From assembly GCA_963792025.1 (NCBI GenBank), contig CAWBUS010000006.1, positions 124,001 through 188,000 on the forward strand: a stretch of 64,000 bases of DNA. The letters run 5' to 3'. A program made the translations under genes and the position numbers. The stretch is from Ginsengibacter sp963792025 (GTDB lineage: Bacteria > Bacteroidota > Bacteroidia > Chitinophagales > Chitinophagaceae). The notes beneath the pieces are model-generated. The model saw only the letters and a program-made list of their open reading frames with translations, was not told the origin of the DNA and did no database searches. Positions 55,622 to 63,244 of this stretch are shown here, piece by piece. The number at the start of each line of letters is the position of its first letter. The stretch's first letter is position 1.

Positions 55622-56608
55622 ATGATAAATTTAAAAAGTCTTGATGAGCTACAAAAATTCATTTCAAACAATCATTCTTCCAATGCGGCAACTTTCGAGT
55701 ATTATGCCCAACAGGGAGCACAGCTGCATCCCTTAACTCAGCTATTTGGCAATTTCATTTTAGAAGGCGCCTTGGTTCATTTTCCTGCACGCCGTGGTTG
55801 CGGTAAGTCGCTTCTTTGTTTGCAATTATGCCTGGCAATTAGCCATCACTATGAAACGTATCTCGGAGAAGCAATTAAAAAACATGGCATCTGTATATAC
55901 CTCGATTTTGAAATGAGCGAGCAGATTACCCAGCGAAGGGCTTATCAATTAAAAAAGTTTGCCCCGGTTTATAAACAACAATTTGCCGATGATCTTATCA
56001 TTTACAATACCCGAAAATCTTTCATGGAAGATTTTTCAACAATAAACCGGTTGATACTTGAAAAAAAACCGGTATTGGTGGTGATAGATAATCTGCGTAA
56101 TGCTCTTCACAATATAAATACCAACTCCGCCACCGAAATGGCTAATTTCTTTTCTATCCTCAACGCCCTAAAAGAGATCTACCAATTCGCAATTATTATT
56201 GTAGACCATTTCAGGAAGCACACCAATAATTTAAAGTCAGATTCTGATCTGCAATCCGGCAGTGGCGTAAAAACTGATTTATCAGACAGCGATTTTGTTA
56301 TGAGGAATAGTTGCCAGCATAAAAACTGGCGACTACTGAAAAGAATCAAATCCCGTTTAACCGAAGAAAGCGACGCCACCAAATTAATAGCTTTTAATCC
56401 GGAGACATTATGGTTCGAACTTGTTAGGGATGAGGTAAATGAAGCTGAACATATTGGACTTTCAGAAATCCAGGATAAAGATGAATTAAAAGATATTGCA
56501 ATTGATATGTATGAAAAGGGCAGCACGCTCGATGAAATTGCAAGGGCGCTTCACAAAAGCAAGTCAACCGTTCACCGGTACATTTCCGGAAAAAAGAAAC
56601 CGACGTGA
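55622..56608 (+). CDS. RepA-like RecA-fold ATPase with C-terminal HTH
   Basis: Started at ATG 55622 (MINLKSLDELQKF); the frame extends to an ATG at 55562. A RecA/AAA_25 ATPase: P-loop FPARRGCGKSLL (first Gly of the classic motif replaced by Ala), second-strand YLDFEMS, Walker B VLVVIDNLRNA and IIIVDHFRKH. A C-terminal HTH follows (STLDEIARALHKSKSTVHRY). Relatives are plasmid RepA helicases and mobile-element replication ATPases. A TTCCCAT repeat array starts directly after its stop. Confidence 0.85.
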   Translation: MINLKSLDELQKFISNNHSSNAATFEYYAQQGAQLHPLTQLFGNFILEGALVHFPARRGCGKSLLCLQLCLAISHHYETYLGEAIKKHGICIYLDFEMSEQITQRRAYQLKKFAPVYKQQFADDLIIYNTRKSFMEDFSTINRLILEKKPVLVVIDNLRNALHNINTNSATEMANFFSILNALKEIYQFAIIIVDHFRKHTNNLKSDSDLQSGSGVKTDLSDSDFVMRNSCQHKNWRLLKRIKSRLTEESDATKLIAFNPETLWFELVRDEVNEAEHIGLSEIQDKDELKDIAIDMYEKGSTLDEIARALHKSKSTVHRYISGKKKPT

Positions 56609-56750
56609 ATTTCCCATTTTCCCATCTGTTCCACTTTTCCCGCTTTTCCCATTTTGCAAAAATGGGAAATCAAAACTTGTCTAAAGATGCCCCGCGAATT
56701 TCCCATTTGCATTTTTTGGGACAGATGGGAAAATGGGAAAATGGGAAATT
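56609..56750. repeat. TTCCCAT/ATGGGAA iteron-like array
   Basis: TTCCCAT occurs at 56611, 56619, 56646 and 56700, and the reverse ATGGGAA at 56662, 56725, 56733 and 56741. The left block (CCCATTTTCCCATCTGTTCC) is largely the inverse of the right block (CAGATGGGAAAATGGGAAAA), with a hairpin TTTCCCATTTT-GC-AAAAATGGGAAA in between. It lies between the RepA-like and ParA-like genes, the usual place for a replication origin or partition site. Confidence 0.7.
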
Positions 56751-56811
56751 TTGATCCGCAATCGAAAAATAAACGGCAATTCTTATTTGTAACCAGAATA
56801 AAAATAATCAA

Positions 56812-57525
56812 ATGAAACAGTTTCAATTTAATGTCCAGGCCAAAGGTGGCAGTGGAAAATCTATGTTAACTTATCTGCAGGCACTCAAAAACGAAGCAAA
56901 TCAAAGATCATATTTTATTGACCTTGACAGTTCCGTTAAAACAAGCTTGCAACAACTAAAATTCCTTCAGGGACAAACGCCGCCCAGGTTCGCGCTTATG
57001 AACCTTTTGGATAGTCGCGATAAACTCGATAGACAATTACTTTTTGAAAACCTGCTGGAACTCTGCCAAAAGGATTATGATGAATTTTATCTTGATTTTG
57101 GGGCACCGGAGAGCGACCAGTTACCTTCGTTATTTTCCAAGGACTATTCAATAGAAGAATTTAAACAAATTGAGGGTGAATTAACTGCGCAGTTTATTTT
57201 TAATATAGTCGTTGCCGGTGGCGGTGGTTATGAAGGATGCACCAAGTATTTACAGAAATTATCCAGGCTGCTTAATGGAGCATTCCCCGTTAATATCTAT
57301 ATCAATCAAAGTACATTTATCAATCATGCACATTTAGTTGATGAGATTAACGCCTTTGCAAAAGCCAGGAAAAATGAGATTAACGCCGTAAGATTTTTTG
57401 GCGATTTTGATAATACTACTTCTCCTCACAAAAATATTCTGAGAAGTATTGAGCAGGGCAAAGGAATAGAGGCCTTTGCTTTTGTTGAAAAGATTAAAAT
57501 CTTAAAGGAACTGTCTAAAATATAA
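56812..57525 (+). CDS. ParA/MinD-like ATPase
   Basis: A 237-residue P-loop ATPase with the deviant Walker A KGGSGKSM at residues 11-18 and a Walker A' aspartate in SYFIDLDSSVKTS. DEFYLDFGAPESDQ fits the Walker B region. It likely segregates or positions the element. It is followed within six bases by a membrane protein gene, forming a small operon. Confidence 0.82.
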   Translation: MKQFQFNVQAKGGSGKSMLTYLQALKNEANQRSYFIDLDSSVKTSLQQLKFLQGQTPPRFALMNLLDSRDKLDRQLLFENLLELCQKDYDEFYLDFGAPESDQLPSLFSKDYSIEEFKQIEGELTAQFIFNIVVAGGGGYEGCTKYLQKLSRLLNGAFPVNIYINQSTFINHAHLVDEINAFAKARKNEINAVRFFGDFDNTTSPHKNILRSIEQGKGIEAFAFVEKIKILKELSKI

Positions 57526-57531
57526 ATCCCA

Positions 57532-57963
57532 ATGCAACAGGCTGTTTTTGATTATAAAAAAATCCGCTCCGAACTATTTTTACAGTACGACGTGGATTTA
57601 GATGAAACATCAAGTTCGATATTATTCATACTCCAGGAAGAACAGAAAAAGCTATTCGCAGAACAGAGCCGGCAATTAGAAGAGGCTACCCGTAAAATAA
57701 ATTCCTCGAATAGTTCTTTGCAAATAGATACAAAGAATCCACGCTCCCAGGCTTTTTGGTTTGGAATGGGAAAGTGGGGGCTGGCCCTGATTATGGTAAC
57801 GTGCGTCGTTACCTTCTTTTATGCATATCATTTGAATAAAGAAGAGCAGGATAGAAAAACAACTGAACTTTTTGAATGGTACGCTGAATATTACCAGGTA
57901 TCCCAACGCGAATCTAAAAAAGAGGTAACCAATTTTTTAAAAAAATATCCAATGCCTCATTGA
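57532..57963 (+). CDS. Single-pass membrane protein of the mobile element
   Basis: A 143-residue protein with an N-terminal charged coiled-coil region (ILQEEQKKLFAEQSRQLEE) and one hydrophobic helix at about residues 82-102 (WGLALIMVTCVVTFFYAYHL), then a short charged tail. No family is recognised. The spacing with the ParA-like gene suggests co-expression. Confidence 0.7.
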   Translation: MQQAVFDYKKIRSELFLQYDVDLDETSSSILFILQEEQKKLFAEQSRQLEEATRKINSSNSSLQIDTKNPRSQAFWFGMGKWGLALIMVTCVVTFFYAYHLNKEEQDRKTTELFEWYAEYYQVSQRESKKEVTNFLKKYPMPH

Positions 57964-57996
57964 TGCAAAGAGAAAGTAGCTGGTTAGCCGAATAAA

Positions 57997-58332
57997 TTAT
58001 AGTTCCGTTGTTCTTTTTTTTGAAGTAGAATTTTCGACTGTTGAAAAGGTAAAATTGTCATTTTGATCGGTAGAGTCCGTAGCATGAATGGCTGAACTAT
58101 TATTTTTTCCCTTTAGTATATTCTTTTCATCTTTTTTTCTTTGCCTGGCTATTGCTGAATTAAGGCTGCTAAGATTGATCTTTTCTTCGGGGATGCTGAT
58201 TTCTTTGGCTAACCACTTCCTGAAAAGGGTCGGCTTTAAATCTTCAAGTTTTTGGCGGTACGTATCCACTATCACGCTATATACCCGGGATTGATCGCTC
58301 AATAACCATTCTTTGATGAAGACTTCATACAT
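57997..58332 (-). CDS. Hypothetical protein, convergent with the ParA-like operon
   Basis: A 111-residue protein, basic in the middle (AIARQRKKDEKNILKGK) with a low-complexity Ser/Thr/Asn tail. The N-terminal 50 residues look folded (YEVFIKEWLLSDQSRVYSVI). Not recognised. The start faces the mobilisation genes across a 293-base region with hairpins. Confidence 0.6.
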   Translation of the reverse strand: MYEVFIKEWLLSDQSRVYSVIVDTYRQKLEDLKPTLFRKWLAKEISIPEEKINLSSLNSAIARQRKKDEKNILKGKNNSSAIHATDSTDQNDNFTFSTVENSTSKKRTTEL

Positions 58333-58519
58333 ATACTAAGTTTTGATAAAAATATGATATTTATTGAATAATAAATAAGCTAAAATAACTATAAAATAAG
58401 ATTTAATAAATGTTAATAAGCTTTTATGAGCCATTTAATAACAGCGGCCTTATTTAGGCTTGTATATGGCTTAAAAGTAGCTTCAGGCAAGATGTGAAAC
58501 CGCAAGCGGATTTCAATCT

Positions 58520-58566
58520 TGTTTTTGAGCTGTCGCTCAAAAAAGGTTTCCACGGAATGGAAACGC
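58520..58566. other. Candidate oriT: two adjacent hairpins before the mob genes
   Basis: TTTTTGAGC-TGTC-GCTCAAAAA (58522-58543) is followed by GTTTCCA-CGGAA-TGGAAAC (58546-58564). They sit 60-100 bases upstream of the MobC-like gene in the 58333-58625 gap, the normal place for a transfer origin. Confidence 0.5.
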
Positions 58567-58625
58567 AAAATGCAATCAAGCCATAACCTAGCGCTCAAAT
58601 AAGTTGATAAAAACTCTTTTTAAAC

Positions 58626-58961
58626 ATGAACAAGAAACAAAATCCCGGAGATATTTTGAATAAGCGGACGACAGTCCGGTATAAGTCTTCGGAATATCAA
58701 ACCGTCAAAACCAAAGCAAGTGAGGCAGGCTTAAGCTTCTCCGATTTTTGCCGCCAGATGACTTTAGAAGGATATGTACAAGCGGTACACACTCCTCACA
58801 ATATTAATGAAATAAGAATCTTTAAAGTCTTGCTTATAGAATACCGGACACATTTTGCCAGGATCAGTAATATGATAAAATACTCAGACCCTGCTCTAAA
58901 TAGCGAGATCACGGAGTTAAAAAATTCTATACAGGCCGTTATCGAAAAAATCAAATTATGA
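58626..58961 (+). CDS. mobC: MobC-like relaxosome accessory protein
   Basis: A 111-residue protein: a ribbon-helix-helix-like start (KRTTVRYKSSEYQTVKTKAS, EAGLSFSDFCRQMTLEGYV) and a helical tail, the pattern of MobA/MobC relaxosome proteins in Bacteroidota elements. It overlaps the relaxase start by four bases (ATGA). Confidence 0.83.
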   Translation: MNKKQNPGDILNKRTTVRYKSSEYQTVKTKASEAGLSFSDFCRQMTLEGYVQAVHTPHNINEIRIFKVLLIEYRTHFARISNMIKYSDPALNSEITELKNSIQAVIEKIKL

Positions 58962-59792
58962 TAGGCAAAGCAAAAAGTAATAAAAGCCTGCAGGCGACAA
59001 TTGCATACAATGAAAAAGAAAAAGCTACCCTCGATTATGCGAATAATTTAGTGGGAATATCACTGGATGATTTTCGCATGCAGATGGAAGACCTTCAAAA
59101 ATGTTATAGAGGATATGCCAGGCAGTTAACCATCCATGCCATTTTATCGCCAGTCATTGAGGATGGAAAGCGGCTGGATACCACGCAATGGAAAATCAAT
59201 AGCGGAGAAGTATCTGATGAACATGAATATGCAGGGGTTGCAGGCAATAGGGTTCCTGCATGAAGACAAAGATCACAAGCACCTTCATTTAGTTATTAAT
59301 AAAGTAAAAGAGGATAATTTTAAATTGTTTCACGACAACTATATTGGGAAGAAAACACAAAAAGCTGCAGACAATATTGCAATAGACATGAAGTTGATCC
59401 GAGCTACCGAAATAAGGCAAGAAAGGATTAATCAGTCAGCGAGAATTAAAGATGCCCTCCAGGCCGGAATTACTATTTCCGAAGAAAAACCCAGTGGGAT
59501 AAAACAACAATTTAAATCGATGCTGGAAGGGGTAATAAAAAATAGCTTTCGTTCCATTGATGAATATTTTACGGCACTGGAAAGCGTGGGGTTTAAAGTA
59601 CATTCCTATTCCAACAAGGAAACCGGGGAACTTCGTGGGTATGGCGTTGAAATGAGCGGAGTTAAAATGGATGCCTCTGCCATTGGTAAAAAATTCACGT
59701 TAAAAGCATTGAAAATATCCGGGGAAAAACCTATTCAAATTAAAATAGAAAAAAATCCTGCCGCAAAACTTCTAAGGCGGATAATGAAATAA
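58958..59792 (+). pseudogene. MobB/MobA-type relaxase, frameshifted
   Basis: The first frame (58958 to about 59190) starts MIGKAKSNKSLQATIAYNEK. The second continues YLMNMNMQGLQAIGFLHEDK and holds the HUH-type metal motif DHKHLHLVINKV, then a C-terminal domain to 59792. Removing one A from the A4 run in TGGAAAATCAATAGC (about 59190-59193) restores a single 278-residue frame. As written, the relaxase is inactive, so the element cannot mobilise itself. Confidence 0.85.
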
Positions 59793-59806
59793 CTCCTTTA
59801 AAAGAT

Positions 59807-60367
59807 ATGGCTAAAATAATTGCGTTGGAAAATTATGCAGCATCAATAGGCGTTTCAAAAGAAATATTGAAAAATGATAAGGCTATTGAAATGATTGAAC
59901 ACAATAAGAAATTTTTTATCGCCATTAAAAATGACAGTGGAGGATATGCGATGAATAATATTTTTTCGAAGGTATGCTGTGGCGAAAATGATATTACCAC
60001 AATAGTTACGAATAAAGAATATCCCACGTTGGTTGTCGAAGATTTGTTTGCTTATTTATTACATAAACAGGATCATGAAAAGTTTAATTATATCATCTTA
60101 AATTCTATAGCTAATAAAGATAAGCTGGAAAAGAAATTAGCAGCATCCAATGAAAGAAATGTGATATTTCAATTAAAGGATGATGCGATCGGAAGATCAT
60201 TAACCCAGGAAATTTCAAACTCCTTAAATAATTCATGGAGTAAAAATCAACAGTCCCAGGTTAATAAAAGAGAAGTCGAGCAAGTACCACATTCTTTAAA
60301 ATCGATTGGTAAAAGGGAGCGTAATAATAAAAAAGAGAAACAGAAGCATAAGGGCTTTCTCATGTGA
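59807..60367 (+). CDS. Toprim-like (DUF3991-type) mobile-element protein
   Basis: A 186-residue protein following the relaxase by 14 bases. KFNYIILNSIANKDKLEKKL followed by NVIFQLKDDAIGRSLTQEI resembles the ILNS...DNDxAG pattern of Toprim-like proteins beside Bacteroidota mob genes. The first acidic residue of the DxD pair appears replaced (QLKDD), and the usual N-terminal zinc-primase half is absent. The C-terminal end is very basic. Confidence 0.6.
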   Translation: MAKIIALENYAASIGVSKEILKNDKAIEMIEHNKKFFIAIKNDSGGYAMNNIFSKVCCGENDITTIVTNKEYPTLVVEDLFAYLLHKQDHEKFNYIILNSIANKDKLEKKLAASNERNVIFQLKDDAIGRSLTQEISNSLNNSWSKNQQSQVNKREVEQVPHSLKSIGKRERNNKKEKQKHKGFLM

Positions 60368-60960
60368 GGTAAACTTGAAAGATTCTTAATGGCGTTTTTG
60401 CAGCTATGATAAGGAGTCTATAGCATTTGCGATCGAAGTCAACTATTTAGTAAAGAAAATTTTAATCAGGAATTACCATTGAATTTTGAAAAAGATATTT
60501 TTTATGACAGCAGTAAAAAGTCTGAAAGTATTTCGGTATCAGGTAGCGAAAATGGCGAAAGACAAAGAAGCAAAATTATTTCATTGTTATTGTCACGGCG
60601 ATATTTTTAGGATTGCAAAAGACAAAAGAAAATAATGGATCTCCGGTTAAGGATAAAAAAAGCAAATATCAAAATCAATTCTCATCGAACATTACAATTA
60701 TTTACAACTGCAGGTAACTGAAGAAGTAAAATAGGAAGCCCGGCACGACGCCGAATCAACCAGCTAACTGGCAGCAATGAAAATTCAGAAAACCAATTAT
60801 TGGAAGCTTATAAATCCGGCGACAAAACCAATAAATTAATTATTCGCGACGAAGAAAATTTTATCTGTCTTGCAAAGCGTGTTGCAGTTTTTAACTACTT
60901 GAAAAAATTACAACACGAAGGGAAGCTTAATGCAATTGATAAAGATTCAAATAAATAATC
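60368..60960 (+). other. Degenerate coding fragments after the mob genes
   Basis: Two open stretches without starts are visible: NFNQELPLNFEKDIFYDSSK (about 60450-60610) and ENQLLEAYKSGDKTNKLIIR continuing FICLAKRVAVFNYLKKLQHE to a stop at 60958. Their even amino acid make-up looks like former genes of the element. I do not recognise either. Confidence 0.45.
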
Positions 60961-60990
60961 ATGAAAAAATGAATATCCCTATTCAGCAAA

Positions 60991-61080
60991 GTGCTTCGGT
61001 GGTGTTGGCCGGACAAGCGGGCGGAGCCGTTCGGGTTGTCCTTGAATTTTTTGTTTATTTTTTGTTCAAGCAAAAAAGAA
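60991..61080 (+). repeat. Composite dispersed repeat, copy A
   Basis: GTGCTTCGGTGG-GTTGGCCGGACAA, then GCGGGCGGAGCCGTTCGGG, then TTGTCCTTGAATTTTTTGTT. It matches copies at 61203 (left part), 61281 (right part), 62191 and 62404. Confidence 0.8.
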
Positions 61081-61202
61081 AAAGAGAATAATAGGTCTTT
61101 TTATTCCCGGGAAAAATTTGCATCAGCAGAAAGAGAGCGAAACATATCATCAATGCACAAACCACGAATCGATCTCATTCAAAAACAATCCTCACCCGGC
61201 AA

Positions 61203-61320
61203 GCTGCTTCGGTGGCGTGGCCGGACAACCCTGCTTGCAGGTCTCATGAACGCAAATGATACCAATAGATATTCGTGAATAAACAGGCGGAGCCATTCGG
61301 ATTATCCGTGAACCTTTTGG
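61203..61320 (+). repeat. Composite dispersed repeat, split copies B and C
   Basis: GCTGCTTCGGTGGCGTGGCC followed by GGACAACC (from 61203) is the left part only. AGGCGGAGCCATTCGGATTA followed by TCCGTGAACCTTTTGG (61284-61320) is the right part. About 55 unrelated bases lie between them. Confidence 0.7.
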
Positions 61321-61344
61321 TTAGTCAAAAGAAAAATATGAGGA

Positions 61345-61372
61345 ACAAAAAAACCCGCAAACGCGGGTTACG
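61345..61372 (-). terminator. Terminator of the GNAT-like/small-ORF pair
   Basis: On the minus strand AACCCGC-GTTT-GCGGGTT is followed by a T run. It lies 23 bases after the stop of the 59-codon ORF, which supports that ORF as a real gene. Confidence 0.85.
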
Positions 61373-61394
61373 TACTATGATTAAATAAAAGTTT

Positions 61395-61574
61395 TTACGC
61401 TGTTTTGACTTTTGATAATTGCCTTGACCGTTGATTAGATGAACCTGACCTTGCCTGGCGAAAAACATCCCCGGTTTTTTTTGCACGGTATTGTTGAGAA
61501 GCCGAAGATCTCTTTTCTTGCTTGCCAACAATCCCTATATCGTCCAATTTATAATATTGTTTTTTATCTGCCAC
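61395..61574 (-). CDS. Small basic protein overlapping the GNAT-like gene
   Basis: GTG at 61574 opens a 59-codon ORF that overlaps the end of the GNAT-like gene by 11 bases and ends 23 bases before a strong terminator. The product starts (M)ADKKQYYKLDDIGIVGKQEK and ends with many Arg, Ser, Gln and Lys residues (SNQRSRQLSKVKTA). It is too short for most gene callers. The function is unknown; overlap and shared terminator imply co-expression with the upstream gene. Confidence 0.65.
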   Translation of the reverse strand: MADKKQYYKLDDIGIVGKQEKRSSASQQYRAKKTGDVFRQARSGSSNQRSRQLSKVKTA

Positions 61575-62103
61575 TGAAATAATTTTTGTAATACGAATTT
61601 ACTAAATTTTTTGCAGACGGCGTAAAGATTCCCATCCTGTCATTACTAAAAATAAGCTGGGCTCCCAGGCTTTCAATATAGTGATCCACAAGCTTTGTTT
61701 TGGCATCAAATGCTACATAGCCGTCATATCCCAGGTCGAAACTCAGTTTACATGCAAAGGCCACCATATTGCCGGCGACGCCTAAGTATCTTTTATTTTT
61801 ACCATAATTATGAGGCGCATTTTCAATCAGGGGCATTTCAATGTATAGTTGATCAGGAATGGGTTCAAGGCTGATTAAACCCTGGATCACATTATCTCCC
61901 CTTATTACGAGTTTATAAATACTATGGCTGGGATTTTCTTTGCATTCCTTCTTCCAATTAAAGAACCATCCATCTTTTTTATGAACGCCCTTGATTTCAT
62001 CTAACGTTATTGGGATAATATCAGTTTCAAAATTAGTATTCGTGTCTTTTTCTTCGATACTATTTGTAATCTTATCAACAATAAACCGCGGTGACCTGGC
62101 CAT
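61564..62103 (-). CDS. GNAT-like acetyltransferase-fold protein
   Basis: A 179-residue protein with GNAT-like features: IYKLVIRGDNVIQGLISLEP (central strands), GVAGNMVAFACKLSFDLGYD (acetyl-CoA loop and helix region) and DHYIESLGAQLIF (C-terminal strand turn). The classic RxxGxG/A signature is not clear, so catalytic activity is uncertain. It forms a two-gene unit with the small basic ORF inside the mobile region. Similar layouts occur in toxin-antitoxin or cargo modules. Confidence 0.65.
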   Translation of the reverse strand: MARSPRFIVDKITNSIEEKDTNTNFETDIIPITLDEIKGVHKKDGWFFNWKKECKENPSHSIYKLVIRGDNVIQGLISLEPIPDQLYIEMPLIENAPHNYGKNKRYLGVAGNMVAFACKLSFDLGYDGYVAFDAKTKLVDHYIESLGAQLIFSNDRMGIFTPSAKNLVNSYYKNYFSGR

Positions 62104-62148
62104 GATAACAAAGAAAAAGAATTTATAAATATAAATCCAACTTTCTTT

Positions 62149-62185
62149 CCCCCTCTCCTTTTGGAGAGGGGTCGGGGGTGAGGCT
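62149..62185. repeat. CCCCTCTCC-type dispersed repeat, opposite orientation
   Basis: CCCCCTCTCCTTTTGGAGAG followed by GGGTCGGGGGTGAGGC. It is the reverse orientation of the copies in the pectin locus and again lies just upstream (40-80 bases) of a minus-strand start, that of the GNAT-like gene. Confidence 0.85.
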
Positions 62186-62190
62186 TATAC

Positions 62191-62290
62191 TCCGGTGGCG
62201 TTGGCCGGACAAACCTTGTCATCCTGAGCTTGTCGAAGGAGGGTTGTCCTTGAATTTTTTGGCTACTTTTCTTTCAAGAGAAAAAGTGAA
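62191..62290 (+). repeat. Composite dispersed repeat, copy D with nested CCTGAGCTTGTCGAAGG
   Basis: TCCGGTGGCGTTGGCCGGAC matches copy A, but the middle is CTTGTCATCCTGAGCTTGTC followed by GAAGGAGG in place of CGGGCGGAGCCGTTCGG. The right part TTGTCCTTGAATTTTTTGG resumes. CCTGAGCTTGTCGAAGG is itself a widespread bacterial repeat. Confidence 0.75.
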
Positions 62291-62403
62291 AACAAATAAT
62301 TTTAATACGAGCGGAAAAGAACAGAGAACATTAATTTTTCATTCCCTTAAAGATAAATGAGAATCAATATCATGCGCAAATGATGAACAACCCTATTCAG
62401 CGG

Positions 62404-62500
62404 GGTGCTTCGGTGGCGCTGGCCGGACAAACGGGCGGAGCCGTTCGGGTTGTCCTTGAACTTTTTGGTTACTTTTTCTTTCAAGAGAAAAAGTGACAAG
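62404..62500 (+). repeat. Composite dispersed repeat, copy E
   Basis: GGTGCTTCGGTGGCGCTGGC and the full GGGCGGAGCCGTTCGGGTTG middle, then CCTTGAACTTTTTGGTTAC and TTTTTCTTTCAAGAGAAAAA. It is the most complete copy and ends in a CTTTCAAGAGAAAAAG hairpin. Confidence 0.8.
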
Positions 62501-62621
62501 AAAAGAATTTTTCATTCCCTAAATTTACAATCAAGAAAAAGTGACAAACATAACATCACGCATAACGAAATCGATCTCATTTAAAAACACTCCTAAATTT
62601 CACAAATAAAAATCCAAAAAA

Positions 62622-63065
62622 ATGAACATCAAAAATTACACCTCCTCAATCGAAGCAAGCCGTTCCATGGCCCGAATTGAAGAACTACTCGTAGAGATCG
62701 GCGCCACAAACGTCAATAAACAATATGCAGATAAAGTTTGCACCGGCATAACATTTTTGTTATTTGATTCCCAACTGCAGCAAACCCTAGCCTTTCATTT
62801 AAAAGCACAGGTACAAGAATGTTTTACTGTGTTATGGAAAGATGTAAAAAGGCCGCAGGCAAATACAAGAGCAACATTGCAACAACAAGCAAACAAAACA
62901 GCCTGGAAGATCCTCTCCGACTGGACCGAAATTCAATGCAGCATGATTTTGCTTGGCCAGGCCAAACCATTACAAATGTTCCTTCCCTTCGTCTACGACA
63001 TGAAATCCAACGAAACATTTTTTGATAAAGTAAGTAATGGAAAAATGAATTTATTGACATTGTAA
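62622..63065 (+). CDS. Conserved Bacteroidota hypothetical (mobile-region protein)
   Basis: A 147-residue protein with no signal peptide or membrane helix. It opens MNIKNYTSSIEASRSMARIE and has an alpha/beta-looking body ending in FLPFVYDMKSNETFFDKVS. Small proteins of this general look sit next to phage or transposable genes in Bacteroidota. I cannot assign a function. Confidence 0.7.
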   Translation: MNIKNYTSSIEASRSMARIEELLVEIGATNVNKQYADKVCTGITFLLFDSQLQQTLAFHLKAQVQECFTVLWKDVKRPQANTRATLQQQANKTAWKILSDWTEIQCSMILLGQAKPLQMFLPFVYDMKSNETFFDKVSNGKMNLLTL

Positions 63066-63244
63066 ATCATAAAAGGTATTATTTACTAGCCTGATTTATT
63101 GTAATCCAATATATTTGAGTTCTTAATCGAGAACTTGATTGTAAGGTTTAAAGCAACCCCTTATTTAAACTGTAGAATTGTAATTTTGATATAGTTTATC
63201 AATATATTCATATCAAATTTAGTCGTCGGGCAAAAAAGCAAATT

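Noticed and set aside
56609..56750. Terminator between the RepA-like and ParA-like genes
   Set aside because: Stems are present, but the motif recurs in both orientations across 140 bases with no single stem followed by a T run; an iteron-like array explains it better.
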